Shown here one piece after another: positions 20,024 to 29,110 of a stretch of DNA of 64,000 bases. The translations under genes and the position numbers were made by a program. The notes below the pieces were generated by a model. That model made no database searches. It was given only the letters and a program-made list of their open reading frames with translations, and was not told where the DNA came from. How positions within the stretch are numbered: the stretch's first letter is position 1; each line of letters begins with the position of its first letter. Source of the stretch: Rugamonas sp. (GTDB taxonomy: Bacteria > Pseudomonadota > Gammaproteobacteria > Burkholderiales > Burkholderiaceae_D); the NCBI RefSeq assembly GCF_025354735.1, contig NZ_JANXMI010000038.1:62001-126000 (forward strand). The letters are read 5' to 3'.

Positions 20024-20877
20024 TGAAGTTCCTTGATCTCGTAGGCTTTGGTGGTGGTATTGAATACGGGGAGTTGCAGCGGATTGAGCACTTGGAAGCG
20101 GCCAAGGTATTGGCGGCGCTGCGCGTGGACGGTATCATCGGGGTCGTGGACCCAAAACACTTCCTGATCGATGCCTGCCTGGCGATCCATATCAAAGGCA
20201 GATGCGAAGCCCTCGTCTTCGCTCATGTAGTCGATCGTGAATTTCGTCACGCGGTACGGCACGCGGCGACCAAAGTATTCGGCGCCGCCGAGCGCGGCCT
20301 GCACGTCGGTCTTGGTTTCCCATCCAATCGACAGGCCGAACGATGGATTCGTGGCCGGCTGCCACGCTGGACCGATGAAGACGCGGCCGGCTTGGATGAA
20401 ACCTGCCGGATTCCCGCCGTCGTCGATTTCAAGGCGCCAATATTGAGCGACTACCGTCTGCGGCAGGATGACCGTGAGCGTCGCGTATTGGCCCGCCAAC
20501 TGGTCGAGGCTGTTGCGACCAGACCACCAGCGGGAGTCCTCCCATGGCAAGGTGCCGTACGGGTAGATGGCAGGCCACACGCGCACCCAGCCGGTATCGA
20601 ACAGCGTCGTTGCATAGCCAGGGTCGTTGCTGCAGCGAAGGCGATATTTCCCGTAGATCGTGATGTTGTGATTTGGTAGCGCGAAGACCCGTGCGGATAC
20701 CTGTTTCGGGAATGCGATATCGAAACGCGTGCTGCTCAAGTTCAGATTGGTGCTGCGCGCAACCTCCCCTAGCGAGCGAGTTTGAAGGTTAGCCAGCGGA
20801 AGCGTTGCGACGAACGAGCCGCCAGTGATGGCGGCCGTGTCAATTCGGTTAGGAAAACCGATCATGCAATTTGCCAT
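20020..20877 (-). CDS. Phage tail tip protein
   Basis: A 285-residue protein just before the fibre. It begins MANCMIGFPNRIDTAAITGG and includes a YWRLEIDDGGNP segment like those in carbohydrate-binding beta-sandwich (discoidin-like) modules. Proteins of this type sit in the tail tip of many betaproteobacterial siphophages in place of lambda L/K/I. A structural role is inferred from place and length. Confidence 0.65.
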   Translation of the reverse strand: MANCMIGFPNRIDTAAITGGSFVATLPLANLQTRSLGEVARSTNLNLSSTRFDIAFPKQVSARVFALPNHNITIYGKYRLRCSNDPGYATTLFDTGWVRVWPAIYPYGTLPWEDSRWWSGRNSLDQLAGQYATLTVILPQTVVAQYWRLEIDDGGNPAGFIQAGRVFIGPAWQPATNPSFGLSIGWETKTDVQAALGGAEYFGRRVPYRVTKFTIDYMSEDEGFASAFDMDRQAGIDQEVFWVHDPDDTVHAQRRQYLGRFQVLNPLQLPVFNTTTKAYEIKELQ

Positions 20878-20878
20878 C

Positions 20879-22447
20879 TTATCCCCAGACAGTCAGAATG
20901 ATTTGGCGGGTGGCCAGCTGATATGTGATGCCGATCAGACGGAACAATTTCCCGCCATTGAGTCCAAAACGGTTGACCGTCAACTGGATGACGTCGAGGA
21001 AAACCAGCGGCGTTGCCGGCATCTGGTCGACTGAGATCGGCACGTCAAAGATGTCGCGGCGGACCTTTTGCAGAGCCAGCTGTCGCGATGCCTCAGTGGT
21101 GGCCGCAGCCTGGTCGACGAGCAGGCCGTCGACAACGATCTCGGTGGCCAGTTTGAATTGCTGCTTGATCGTCGCGTCCAACTGAATGGCGGTCGCGTTC
21201 GGGAGCGCCAGACGGCTTACCGTTGCCGCCGGCACTGAACCGGCGAGATCGGTCTGTACCGTCCAGATTTTTGCGTAGTTGGTCGTGACCTTCCAGGCTG
21301 GAATATTGCTGTCGCGCGCGGCGCGGCGCTCGATGTTCTCGCTGAAGTCGTAATCAAACAAGCTCAGCTTTGGCACGCCTGAAGGATTCGTCAGCACGCC
21401 CATGCGGAGCACGCCGGCCGGGTCGAAGCCGTACCATGCGCCGATGCTGGCCGAGACCTGATCCATGACCGACTGGAACGTCGTAGTGCCGTCGATGAAC
21501 ACGCCGACGGTGGCGCTGTTGATTGCGTCCATCGCGGCGACGTCGGTAGAAGATATCTCGACCGAAGTAAGGCCGGCAGCGACTCCGAGAAGCGCGAGGA
21601 TCTGCGCGACAGTGCGCTTGGCGATGGTGGCGCCCTGCACTACGTCGGCCGTGACCGTCCCAGCAGGTTGCGATCCGGTTTGAAAATAGCCTAGCGCCAG
21701 GCAGGTATTATAAGTACCTGCCGTGGGGCCGCTGAACTGCAAGGAATCGACGGTCGCATAGTCTGCGCCGAACGTAAGCAGTGAGCCGCGGTCATAGACA
21801 GCATTGATCGCCGAGACCGGCCCATCGCTCACCTGATAAGTGAAGAACGACGTGTTGACCAACTTCGGCGAGATCGAGAACACGCTGCCGAAAATCTTCG
21901 GCTTGACCTGTCCCATCAAGTCGGCCGGTACACCCTCGACTCCGCGCGGCAGCGCGTTGTTACCGAGATAGGTATTGGTCAGCACCGGCTGCGTAAACAT
22001 GAACTGCTTGTCGCGCAGCTTCAGGATCAACGTCTTCCAGTTCGCGTCGATGTTCTCGATTGTTCCCGAGAACAGCAACTTGAAGCCGGCCGGGTATGCG
22101 GCGCCGGGCTGGCCATTGCGAATCACCACTGGGCGACCATCGAAACCGTAATTCAACCAGCTATCGAATTGACCATCGGTGTTCGCCAGCGATATCTCGC
22201 CGACCTGCAGCTGGCCCTCGCCGCCGGTCGTGCCACCGCCGGAACTACCGCCGCCGGCCAATGGCGTCGTCGTCGACAGGTTCGCGTAAGCACTCACACC
22301 CAAGCTACCAGGATCGAGCAAGGCTGGCACGAATGAAATGTGCGCCGGCGTGTCGGCCGGACCAGTGGTGAAAGCGCCCTCGCTCACATAAAAGGTGCGC
22401 AGAGTGCCCGCCGCGTCGATAGCGGCCGTCAATTCAAGGACGATCAT
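20879..22447 (-). CDS. Phage tail protein, hub/tip component
   Basis: A 522-residue protein downstream of the tape measure, overlapping it by ATGA. A Gly/Ser/Thr linker at residues about 65-80 separates a short N-terminal domain from a large body rich in beta structure. The C-terminal part (FLDVIQLTVNRFGLNGGKLFR) resembles baseplate hub or tail-tip domains that attach to the last tail-tube ring. No enzymatic motif was seen. The call rests on gene order. Confidence 0.65.
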   Translation of the reverse strand: MIVLELTAAIDAAGTLRTFYVSEGAFTTGPADTPAHISFVPALLDPGSLGVSAYANLSTTTPLAGGGSSGGGTTGGEGQLQVGEISLANTDGQFDSWLNYGFDGRPVVIRNGQPGAAYPAGFKLLFSGTIENIDANWKTLILKLRDKQFMFTQPVLTNTYLGNNALPRGVEGVPADLMGQVKPKIFGSVFSISPKLVNTSFFTYQVSDGPVSAINAVYDRGSLLTFGADYATVDSLQFSGPTAGTYNTCLALGYFQTGSQPAGTVTADVVQGATIAKRTVAQILALLGVAAGLTSVEISSTDVAAMDAINSATVGVFIDGTTTFQSVMDQVSASIGAWYGFDPAGVLRMGVLTNPSGVPKLSLFDYDFSENIERRAARDSNIPAWKVTTNYAKIWTVQTDLAGSVPAATVSRLALPNATAIQLDATIKQQFKLATEIVVDGLLVDQAAATTEASRQLALQKVRRDIFDVPISVDQMPATPLVFLDVIQLTVNRFGLNGGKLFRLIGITYQLATRQIILTVWG

Positions 22448-25400
22448 TGGCGCACCCGCATTGCGCGATCGATCTTTGCCTGCGCAGTCAACATGGCATC
22501 GCCCTGCTCCGCCATTTGGGCCGCCAAGGCCGCGATTTGGATCTTGTCGGCCTTCGAGCTTTCGAGCAGTTGGCTCAGAAGCTTGACGACAGCGGGATCG
22601 GTCGCTGACGACTTCGGCGTGAACATGCCGGCCGTCTGCGCGGCAGGATAAACCTGAGCTGGCTGCGCGAAGTCGATGAGCTCGGGACCATTCTCACCGA
22701 CCAGCGATGGTCCGCTGGCCGTACCGCCGTTTGCGTGCGAATGCATCGCCAAATATTCAGGAGAGTTCATGAAGTACTGCGCCAAGCTAGCCGTACTGGC
22801 GCCGCCGTTGATGGCATTCTCATAAAAGGCCAGGCCGTCAGCATCTGGTGCGCGGTTGAGATATTGCTGATACAGCGACGTAATGACGCTGTCCTCGGCG
22901 CCCTTCGACGGTAACCCGGTCGGCGCCGTGCCGGCCTTCGTTGCAGCGGCCGTTTGCACCGCCGTGCTTAAGTCGAGAATGGCCTGCTGCAGTTTGGCGA
23001 AACCATCGTCCAGGGTGGTATTAATGGTGATCAGACCCGTTACCTGTGCCGTCATCTTGTCGAGCTGCTGCTGCTCGACATCGATCTGCTGGCCGGTGGC
23101 GTTATAGAGGCGCGTCAGGTCGCCCTGCACTTTCGCTGCATCAGCGGCGTATTGCGCATTCGTCGCGTTATAGGCCTTGTCGGCCGTCAGGTAAGCCGTC
23201 GCCACCTGGCTGAGCTGGCCCTGCGCCGTCGTGTCGCCACCATTCGCTGCAGCGAGCGTCGAATCGTAGGTCGCCTTTGCCGCCGCCAGCTTGGCCGCCG
23301 GCGACAGCGTCGACAGATCGCCCTGCGTAAGCGAGGTTTTCAGGTCAGTGATATTTTGCTGGAACGACTTCAGGCCATTGATTACGCCTTGCATCGCACT
23401 CTCTTGGCTTTGATAGGCGGACGTCAGCGCATTCTGCTTGGAGGTGACATCAGCGGCTGCTTGCGCGGCCCACAGCTGCTTGGTCAGATCCTGCATGGCT
23501 GGGCTCAGCAGTTGCAGGGCAGCAAGGTGTTGCTGTTCCAGAACAGCTGCCGCGCCGGCTGCGTTACCCGTTGCGGCGTACAGTTGAGCCTGGAGGGATA
23601 GCATATTATTCGAGGCGGTCGCGGCCGCCTGCGCATTCCAGGTGGCCTGAGTTGCAGCGGCGAGTGCCGGCGAGAGGCCGGCAAGTGCTGCAGCGTGCTG
23701 CTGTTGAAGGACGGCGGCCGCGCCGGCTGCGTCGCCCGTGGCGGCGTAGAGTTGGCCTTGCTGGTCAAGAATTGCGCTGGCTTCGGCGGTGGCTTTCGAC
23801 TGGGCGTCAGCGGCAGCTTGCGCGGCCCACAGTTGCTGCGTCAGCGCCGCCGTCGCCGGCGAAAGACTTTGCAGGGCAATCAGGTGCTGCTTTTGGAGGA
23901 CCGTCGCTGCGCCGGCCGCATCGCCAGTCGCAGCATAAATCTGCGATTGCAGATCCAGCTGGTTGTTCATGTCGGTCATGTCGCCGTAGGCCTGAACAAA
24001 TGCCGGCGCCAGTTGCATGAGCGAAGCGTAGGTTTGCTGACCCGACAGCGTCGTCAAGTTCAGGCTATCGACGATCTTCTCAAAGCCCGCCTTGGTATCA
24101 ACCCCGGTATAGCCCAGTGACGCCATCGCTTTATCGACGGCTGTGACCACTGGCGCCAATTGCTGAGCTTGCGACTGGAAGTTCTGGACGTAGAACGTGG
24201 TGTTGGTATTAAGCTGGCTCAAGCCGCCCGACAGCGTAATCAGCTGCGCGCGCGTTGCCTCCGATGCTAGGCCGACGGCTCCGAACGCTGTCGTGGCATC
24301 CTTCCCCATCGATTCGGCCACGGCATTCGTGCTGGTAAATTCAGAAGTCACGCGCGCCAGCGCCGCGCTAGTTGCCTCGGTGGGCTGCTTCAATGCTGCC
24401 AGATCTTCAAGCGTGACCTGCGCGCCGAAGACGGCCACGCTGGACGTTTGCAGCGCGGTACGGAATTTAAGCAGTTGCTCGACCTCCGTGGCCAACTGGT
24501 CTTGCGTGCCGACGAAACCGGCTTCGAGCTTGGACAGACCGGGTTGCACGGCGTCGAGAATCGTGTTGATGTGGTCCTTGAAGACCGCATCCAACTGTCC
24601 GCTGGCGTTCTGGTCCGTGCCTTCAGCGCCAAGGCTTGCGGTCGTGTAGACGTGCCCTTGCAGCGCGCCTTTCACATTCGCTTTCTCGCCGGTGGTCAAC
24701 AGGCTTGCAATGGCATCATCCGAGGTCGCCACGTTCGTCATCAGCGAGGTGACCGCCGCCGAATCCGCCGGCGACCAGAAGCTGGCGGACACGCCGAACG
24801 TGCCAAGCGCCGATGTCGCACCAGCGCCGTTCGCGCCAGGGCTGCCGGCTGCCGAGTTCAAATACGCCGTGCCGCTCTGTCCCTGATTACCACGCCCATT
24901 GATGTTGATGTTTCCGGGCGTGTTGTCGTCGGCGAAGGTCAGGCCGGTGTTTTGCTCGGGTCCGGCGCCGCCCATAAGGAAGCTGCCGATCAGGATAGCG
25001 GCAGCAGCAACCCAGCCGTAAGGACCCATTGTCGAGGCATCGGCTGCGGCGGCATCAGCGCCGCCTTCCGCTGCACCGCCGGCAAGAGCGGCGCCACCTT
25101 CCGCAGCGCCTCCAGCAAGTACAGCGCCGCCGGCGGCCTCCCCACCAGCCACGCCGGCGGCGGCTGCCTCACCACCCAACGTCGCAGCCGAGCCGGCGGC
25201 CGCCGAGCTACCAACTGTCGCAGCTCCCGTCGACCAACCTTGTGACGCGATCAGCGCACCGAGAGAATCGCCGCCGGACAAGCCCACAATATTCGCCGCC
25301 GCCACCGAAGTCGGAGCGACCGCCGTGGTACCAGCCAACCAGGCGCCAATGCTCCCCGAGCCTGTCGCGGTTAGCGCAGCATACGCCGACTTCGCAGTGT

Positions 25401-28224
25401 TCGCGGCGCTGATTAGGCTACTGATTCCGCCGAGGGTCGAGCCAGCTGATGCGCTCGCCTGCGGTGCGGAAGGATTCAGAATCGATGCGACGGTACTGGC
25501 AATTGGCTGCAGGATCGGCTGCAGGACCATTTTCGCGAAAGCCGTCTCCATGTCGGTGACGAGCTTCTTCCAGCCCTTGCCGCCGCCGTCGATGATCGCC
25601 GACGTGAGGTCGCTGGAAATTTCGGTCGAGACGTGTTTCCAGGCGTCGGATGCTTTTTTTGCGGCATCCGCGTTGGCCTGAGTTACGGCGTTCGATGCCA
25701 TGACCGTGCCGAGCTGCTGCTGGGCCGCGATCTGGGCAAGAAGGTCTACATAAATTTTTTCGTAAATGGCATGTACATCGCTCAAAGGGTCGATCTGATC
25801 GAGAATCGCATTCAGTTCCTTTGCCTGCTCTTGAAGAGCGACCTCCCCTTGATCGGCTTGTGACGCTTTCAGCTGGTCAACTTGCTCCTTGGTTTTGCCG
25901 ATTTCCAGGCCGCGCTGCTGTTCTTTGGCGATCTGGTCAGTGATGCTCTGGAGGTTGGTATCGTCAGCCTTCTGGATGGCGTCCATCATCGCTTGGTTGT
26001 CGGCGTGGTTGTCGACCGTTACCGCGTTGGCGCCCTGCTGCAAGGCCACTTTGATTTCATCCTTCAACTGCCCCATGCGGTCAATGTGATCCTGTTTCTG
26101 CTGTGCCGTGAGCCCTGCCATACCGGCGAGACGCGCTTGGTCGGCCGCTTTCGACTCCAGATCATTGACCTTGATGTTGGTGGCCTGCTCGTCGTACTGC
26201 TGCTTTGAAATCTGGCCCAGCTTCTGCATCGTCGCAATCTGGTCGAGTGCCGCGCTCGATCCAATGTTGTTGAGCGCCTCCTGATTGCTGATCTGCTCCG
26301 AGGTAGCTGCGCGCTGGTCGGCGCTGAGGCCGGCGTAGGCGGCTTGCAATTGCTTGGCCAACTCAATGCCGCGCTGCGTTTTCTCGTCGGAGTCAGGCGC
26401 TGATTTCAGCACTGTCTGCTCATCTTTGATGTTTTGGATCTGTGTCAACTGGGATTTGTTGACCTCCTTGATCGCAGCGTTTTTCTTGTCAGCAACCACT
26501 TGCGCTGCGGCGCCTTCCGCCACAGTGGCTGCCGTCGATTCTTTTTGCGTCTTGATGTAGTTTGCAAGGTCGGCCTCATCTGCCTTCGTATCGAAGCCGT
26601 CCGCCTTGCGCTCGTCGATATGATCCTGCAGCGCATTGACGGTTTTCTCATACGGGCTCATCGTTCCCGACAGATTTTTTTTCAGCTGGTCCCATACACG
26701 CGACAAGGACGCTGCCAACGTGTTGTTGGCAGCGGCCAGATCTGTAGTATTTTTTGTTTGATCCGGCAAAAATGCGCTCAACTTTTGGGCCAGCTCCAGC
26801 TGGGCCTGCTGCTTCTGGCCGAGATTCACCAGCGTAGCAATATGGTCGATATCGGCCTGAGTCAGGAAGTGCATCGACTTGTTCAGCTCCTCCGCCCCTT
26901 GCAATGGATCCGCGAACAAGCTCACGAGCACCGGCGCAATATCACCGATATCCTGCTTGGTCGATTTGGCGAAATTGTTGGCGAGTCCAGCCACCACGCC
27001 CAATGCCTGGCCTCCGATTTGCCCGGACGACACAAGCGCAGTGACGATCTGTTCGGACATGCCGATGGTGACCTGGCCTGTTTTCGTCAACTCCTGTTCG
27101 AGTAAGACAATGCTTTCGCGTGTTTGACCCGAGTAGTTGTTCGTCGCCAGCATGGCGTTGTTCAGGTTTGCGAAATCTTGCTGGCCTGCGGACAGTGTTG
27201 CGGCGGCGGCGCCAATGGCCACGACCCCCAACGTAATTGGATTGAGCAGCAACTCCAAAGCGTTCGCGCGCTGCGCAAGAAGCAGGAAGCTGCCCGGCAT
27301 ACGCGAGAAATTTCCGCTCAGCGCCTCCCGGCCCAACACGATCAGCTCGCGCGTCGCGCCGGCCGAAGCAAGCGAGAATCCGGATGCGGATTTGCCGGAT
27401 TTTTCAAAGCCATCGACGCCGGCCGTCTCCATCAGCTTGCCGGTCTTGCTGATCTCGTCTTCGAGTCCCTGAAATGCTTTGATAGCAGCCGGCGACACCG
27501 AATTGCCCATCGATTTTTGTAAATTGGCCAGGTCGGACTGCAACGAGCGCATCTTCGTGCCGAGAGGGTCGTACTTGTCGAGGATTTTTTGCGTGTCAGC
27601 CGACAGCGCGACGGCAGCGCCGCCAGCGCCCTTCATCGATGCATCGACGCCGGCCATGTTCTGCTGCCAGTTGCGTGACGCAGCGGTGTTTTGCGCGATG
27701 GAGTTACCCAAGCGGGTTTGCGCCGCCGTGCCTACGTTGGCGGCCACAGCCACCTCCTCGATGGCAGCCGCTTCAGCCTGCGATGCTGCGACCATGTCTC
27801 GGATGCGGGCGGTAGCCGATGCTTCCGCGTCCGCAAGTTGCGTGATAGCGGCAGCCTGCGCGCGAGTGGCGCTGGATCCGACGTCAAACGAGCTAGTTAT
27901 AGCCTCTTGAGCGCTGCGCATGGCGTTGAGGCGCGCTACCAAGGCGTCCGCCTCAGAGCCAACGCCGTTCAAGGTCGCCTTATGCAGCAACAGCTCCTGA
28001 CTCGTCATGCCGAACGTGGCGATTTCATCCTGCAACGATTTAATAAGGCGAGCGCCTGCATCGGTTGCTTGGGCCGTACCAGCAGTGACACCGGCCCAGG
28101 AATTGATTATTGTCTGCGCCGAGCTTTGCACCGCGCCGGCGGCTTCGCTCATATTCGCTTTCAAGCCATCCGTGTTCGCAGATAGATTGATGACGAGCTG
28201 GCCGGCTGTTACGGTACTTGGCAT
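22444..28224 (-). CDS. Tail length tape measure protein with C-terminal DUF4214-like segment
   Basis: The longest gene here (1926 residues) sets tail length and helps DNA entry. The N-terminal half is helical and Ala/Gln-rich, with a lambda-type tape-measure stretch (ANNTLAASLSRVWDQLKKN near 515). Around residues 910-1090 is an Ala/Gly-rich hydrophobic region that may insert into membrane. Residues about 1420-1600 hold three copies of a 60-residue unit containing IYAATGDAAGAA. The C-terminus has a DUF4214-like segment with YLNRAPDADGLAFYE. AGGAAAA precedes the ATG. It follows the gpG/gpGT chaperones as usual. Confidence 0.9.
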   Translation of the reverse strand: MPSTVTAGQLVINLSANTDGLKANMSEAAGAVQSSAQTIINSWAGVTAGTAQATDAGARLIKSLQDEIATFGMTSQELLLHKATLNGVGSEADALVARLNAMRSAQEAITSSFDVGSSATRAQAAAITQLADAEASATARIRDMVAASQAEAAAIEEVAVAANVGTAAQTRLGNSIAQNTAASRNWQQNMAGVDASMKGAGGAAVALSADTQKILDKYDPLGTKMRSLQSDLANLQKSMGNSVSPAAIKAFQGLEDEISKTGKLMETAGVDGFEKSGKSASGFSLASAGATRELIVLGREALSGNFSRMPGSFLLLAQRANALELLLNPITLGVVAIGAAAATLSAGQQDFANLNNAMLATNNYSGQTRESIVLLEQELTKTGQVTIGMSEQIVTALVSSGQIGGQALGVVAGLANNFAKSTKQDIGDIAPVLVSLFADPLQGAEELNKSMHFLTQADIDHIATLVNLGQKQQAQLELAQKLSAFLPDQTKNTTDLAAANNTLAASLSRVWDQLKKNLSGTMSPYEKTVNALQDHIDERKADGFDTKADEADLANYIKTQKESTAATVAEGAAAQVVADKKNAAIKEVNKSQLTQIQNIKDEQTVLKSAPDSDEKTQRGIELAKQLQAAYAGLSADQRAATSEQISNQEALNNIGSSAALDQIATMQKLGQISKQQYDEQATNIKVNDLESKAADQARLAGMAGLTAQQKQDHIDRMGQLKDEIKVALQQGANAVTVDNHADNQAMMDAIQKADDTNLQSITDQIAKEQQRGLEIGKTKEQVDQLKASQADQGEVALQEQAKELNAILDQIDPLSDVHAIYEKIYVDLLAQIAAQQQLGTVMASNAVTQANADAAKKASDAWKHVSTEISSDLTSAIIDGGGKGWKKLVTDMETAFAKMVLQPILQPIASTVASILNPSAPQASASAGSTLGGISSLISAANTAKSAYAALTATGSGSIGAWLAGTTAVAPTSVAAANIVGLSGGDSLGALIASQGWSTGAATVGSSAAAGSAATLGGEAAAAGVAGGEAAGGAVLAGGAAEGGAALAGGAAEGGADAAAADASTMGPYGWVAAAAILIGSFLMGGAGPEQNTGLTFADDNTPGNININGRGNQGQSGTAYLNSAAGSPGANGAGATSALGTFGVSASFWSPADSAAVTSLMTNVATSDDAIASLLTTGEKANVKGALQGHVYTTASLGAEGTDQNASGQLDAVFKDHINTILDAVQPGLSKLEAGFVGTQDQLATEVEQLLKFRTALQTSSVAVFGAQVTLEDLAALKQPTEATSAALARVTSEFTSTNAVAESMGKDATTAFGAVGLASEATRAQLITLSGGLSQLNTNTTFYVQNFQSQAQQLAPVVTAVDKAMASLGYTGVDTKAGFEKIVDSLNLTTLSGQQTYASLMQLAPAFVQAYGDMTDMNNQLDLQSQIYAATGDAAGAATVLQKQHLIALQSLSPATAALTQQLWAAQAAADAQSKATAEASAILDQQGQLYAATGDAAGAAAVLQQQHAAALAGLSPALAAATQATWNAQAAATASNNMLSLQAQLYAATGNAAGAAAVLEQQHLAALQLLSPAMQDLTKQLWAAQAAADVTSKQNALTSAYQSQESAMQGVINGLKSFQQNITDLKTSLTQGDLSTLSPAAKLAAAKATYDSTLAAANGGDTTAQGQLSQVATAYLTADKAYNATNAQYAADAAKVQGDLTRLYNATGQQIDVEQQQLDKMTAQVTGLITINTTLDDGFAKLQQAILDLSTAVQTAAATKAGTAPTGLPSKGAEDSVITSLYQQYLNRAPDADGLAFYENAINGGASTASLAQYFMNSPEYLAMHSHANGGTASGPSLVGENGPELIDFAQPAQVYPAAQTAGMFTPKSSATDPAVVKLLSQLLESSKADKIQIAALAAQMAEQGDAMLTAQAKIDRAMRVRQ
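23430..23965 (-). repeat. Threefold internal repeat in the tape measure gene
   Basis: Three consecutive units of about 58-62 residues share LYAATGxAAGAAxVLxxQHxxALxxLSPAxxxxTQxxWxAQAAA (x varies). They begin near 23960, 23775 and 23600 on the minus strand. The unit is a helical hairpin-like block. Copy number could alter tape length in steps. Confidence 0.75.
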
Positions 28225-28242
28225 GAGATTTTCCTAACGTCT

Positions 28243-29006
28243 CTATTCAGAGACCTTGTTGGGGTTATTCCAGACTGCGAGCGACGCACGCTCCATGGAC
28301 TGGACGTCGACGATGATGTCGCGCCTGTTTTTTTTCTTGATACCGACAGCCTCAAAGGCGATCGGGAAAGCGCCGTATTCGAGGCCTTCCCTCCGCGACG
28401 TCATGCCGCCAGTCCAGCGCCATTGCGTGGCCATTGATAGAAATACCAATAAGGCTTTCCAGTTCTCTTGGTAGACCTCGAATTTCTGGGGCTCGCTGTC
28501 GGCGATATCGACCCAGCCCTCTGCATCACCGATATCGATGCCGAAGGCTGCAAGGTCGCTGACAGCCGCTGCGCCATCATCTTTACCGCCGCGCGCCCAA
28601 AACGCGGCGGCATCTTTCAGTTTTTTGCGCGTGCGCCCGTCGCGATCTCGTTCAGGGCAGTATTGAGTGCGCGCAGCAAGGCGAAGCCGTTTGGTCCGCG
28701 CGCGCCGGCCAGCAGGTTTTCGCGAGTGAACTCGATGGGCTGCTTGTCCTCGTCGACGACGGATTTCCAGCCGGTCATCATCTTCATGATGTTGTCGACG
28801 GAGGCGGCTTTCCAGGCGTTCGGGCCTGGCGTCGAGTCCTCCGTAGGGATCGCAGCGTCGGCGATCAGCGCCTCGCGCTCGTCATCACTGAGGCGCTTGA
28901 AAATGCCAGAGAATTCGAATTGGGTAATCTTGCCGTTGTTGGTCGGAACATCGACCTTGACCGGCCAGGTGATGGTTTTATCTGCTTCGGATTTGAGGAT
29001 GAACAT
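28243..29006 (-). CDS. Tail assembly chaperone gpGT analogue, made by -1 frameshift
   Basis: The first 129 codons are the gpG analogue. At A AAA AAC (28626 to 28620) a -1 slip would join it to a 125-residue second frame ending at 28243, giving about 254 residues. The second frame begins Leu-Lys-Asp-Ala-Ala-Ala-Phe-Trp directly after the slip and stays open to the tape measure gene. It has no good start of its own at that point. This is the classic arrangement of lambda G/GT and many siphophages, where both products guide tail-tube polymerisation round the tape measure. Confidence 0.85.
28617..29006 (-). CDS. Tail assembly chaperone gpG analogue
   Basis: A 129-residue soluble protein between the tail tube and the tape measure. 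It begins MFILKSEADKTITWPVKV, contains FSGIFKRLSDDEREAL, and ends in ATGARAKN right at the slippery heptamer. In the lambda scheme it is the more abundant of the two chaperone products. A large stem-loop at 29044-29080 lies just upstream of its start. Confidence 0.85.
   Translation of the reverse strand: MFILKSEADKTITWPVKVDVPTNNGKITQFEFSGIFKRLSDDEREALIADAAIPTEDSTPGPNAWKAASVDNIMKMMTGWKSVVDEDKQPIEFTRENLLAGARGPNGFALLRALNTALNEIATGARAKN
28620..28626 (-). promoter_or_regulatory. Slippery heptamer A AAA AAC for -1 ribosomal frameshifting
   Basis: In the zero frame the codons are GCA AAA AAC TGA. The heptamer A AAA AAC fits the X XXY YYZ rule and sits immediately before the stop of gpG. A slip of one base back continues as CTG AAA GAT through 125 more codons. 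Confidence 0.85.
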
Positions 29007-29043
29007 GGTGTTACCTTTCGCGGGATTAAAAACATGCCCGTGT

Positions 29044-29080
29044 CTGGTCCGCCGGCCCCGCGAAGGGCGGGGCGGACCAG
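29044..29080 (-). terminator. Large stem-loop after the tail tube gene
   Basis: An outer stem of 10 bp (CTGGTCCGCC pairing with GGCGGACCAG) encloses a CCCCGC/GCGGGG inner stem. No T run follows directly, so this may slow RNA decay or reduce readthrough instead of ending transcription outright. It lies between the tail tube stop and the gpG start. Confidence 0.55.
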
Positions 29081-29110
29081 ATCGGTGCGAGGGATGGCTT
29101 GCGCCAGATA

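Noticed and set aside
28328-28336. A second slippery run (A8C) in the gpGT second frame
   Set aside because: A slip here gives only a short nonsense tail. The site before the gpG stop explains the gene layout.
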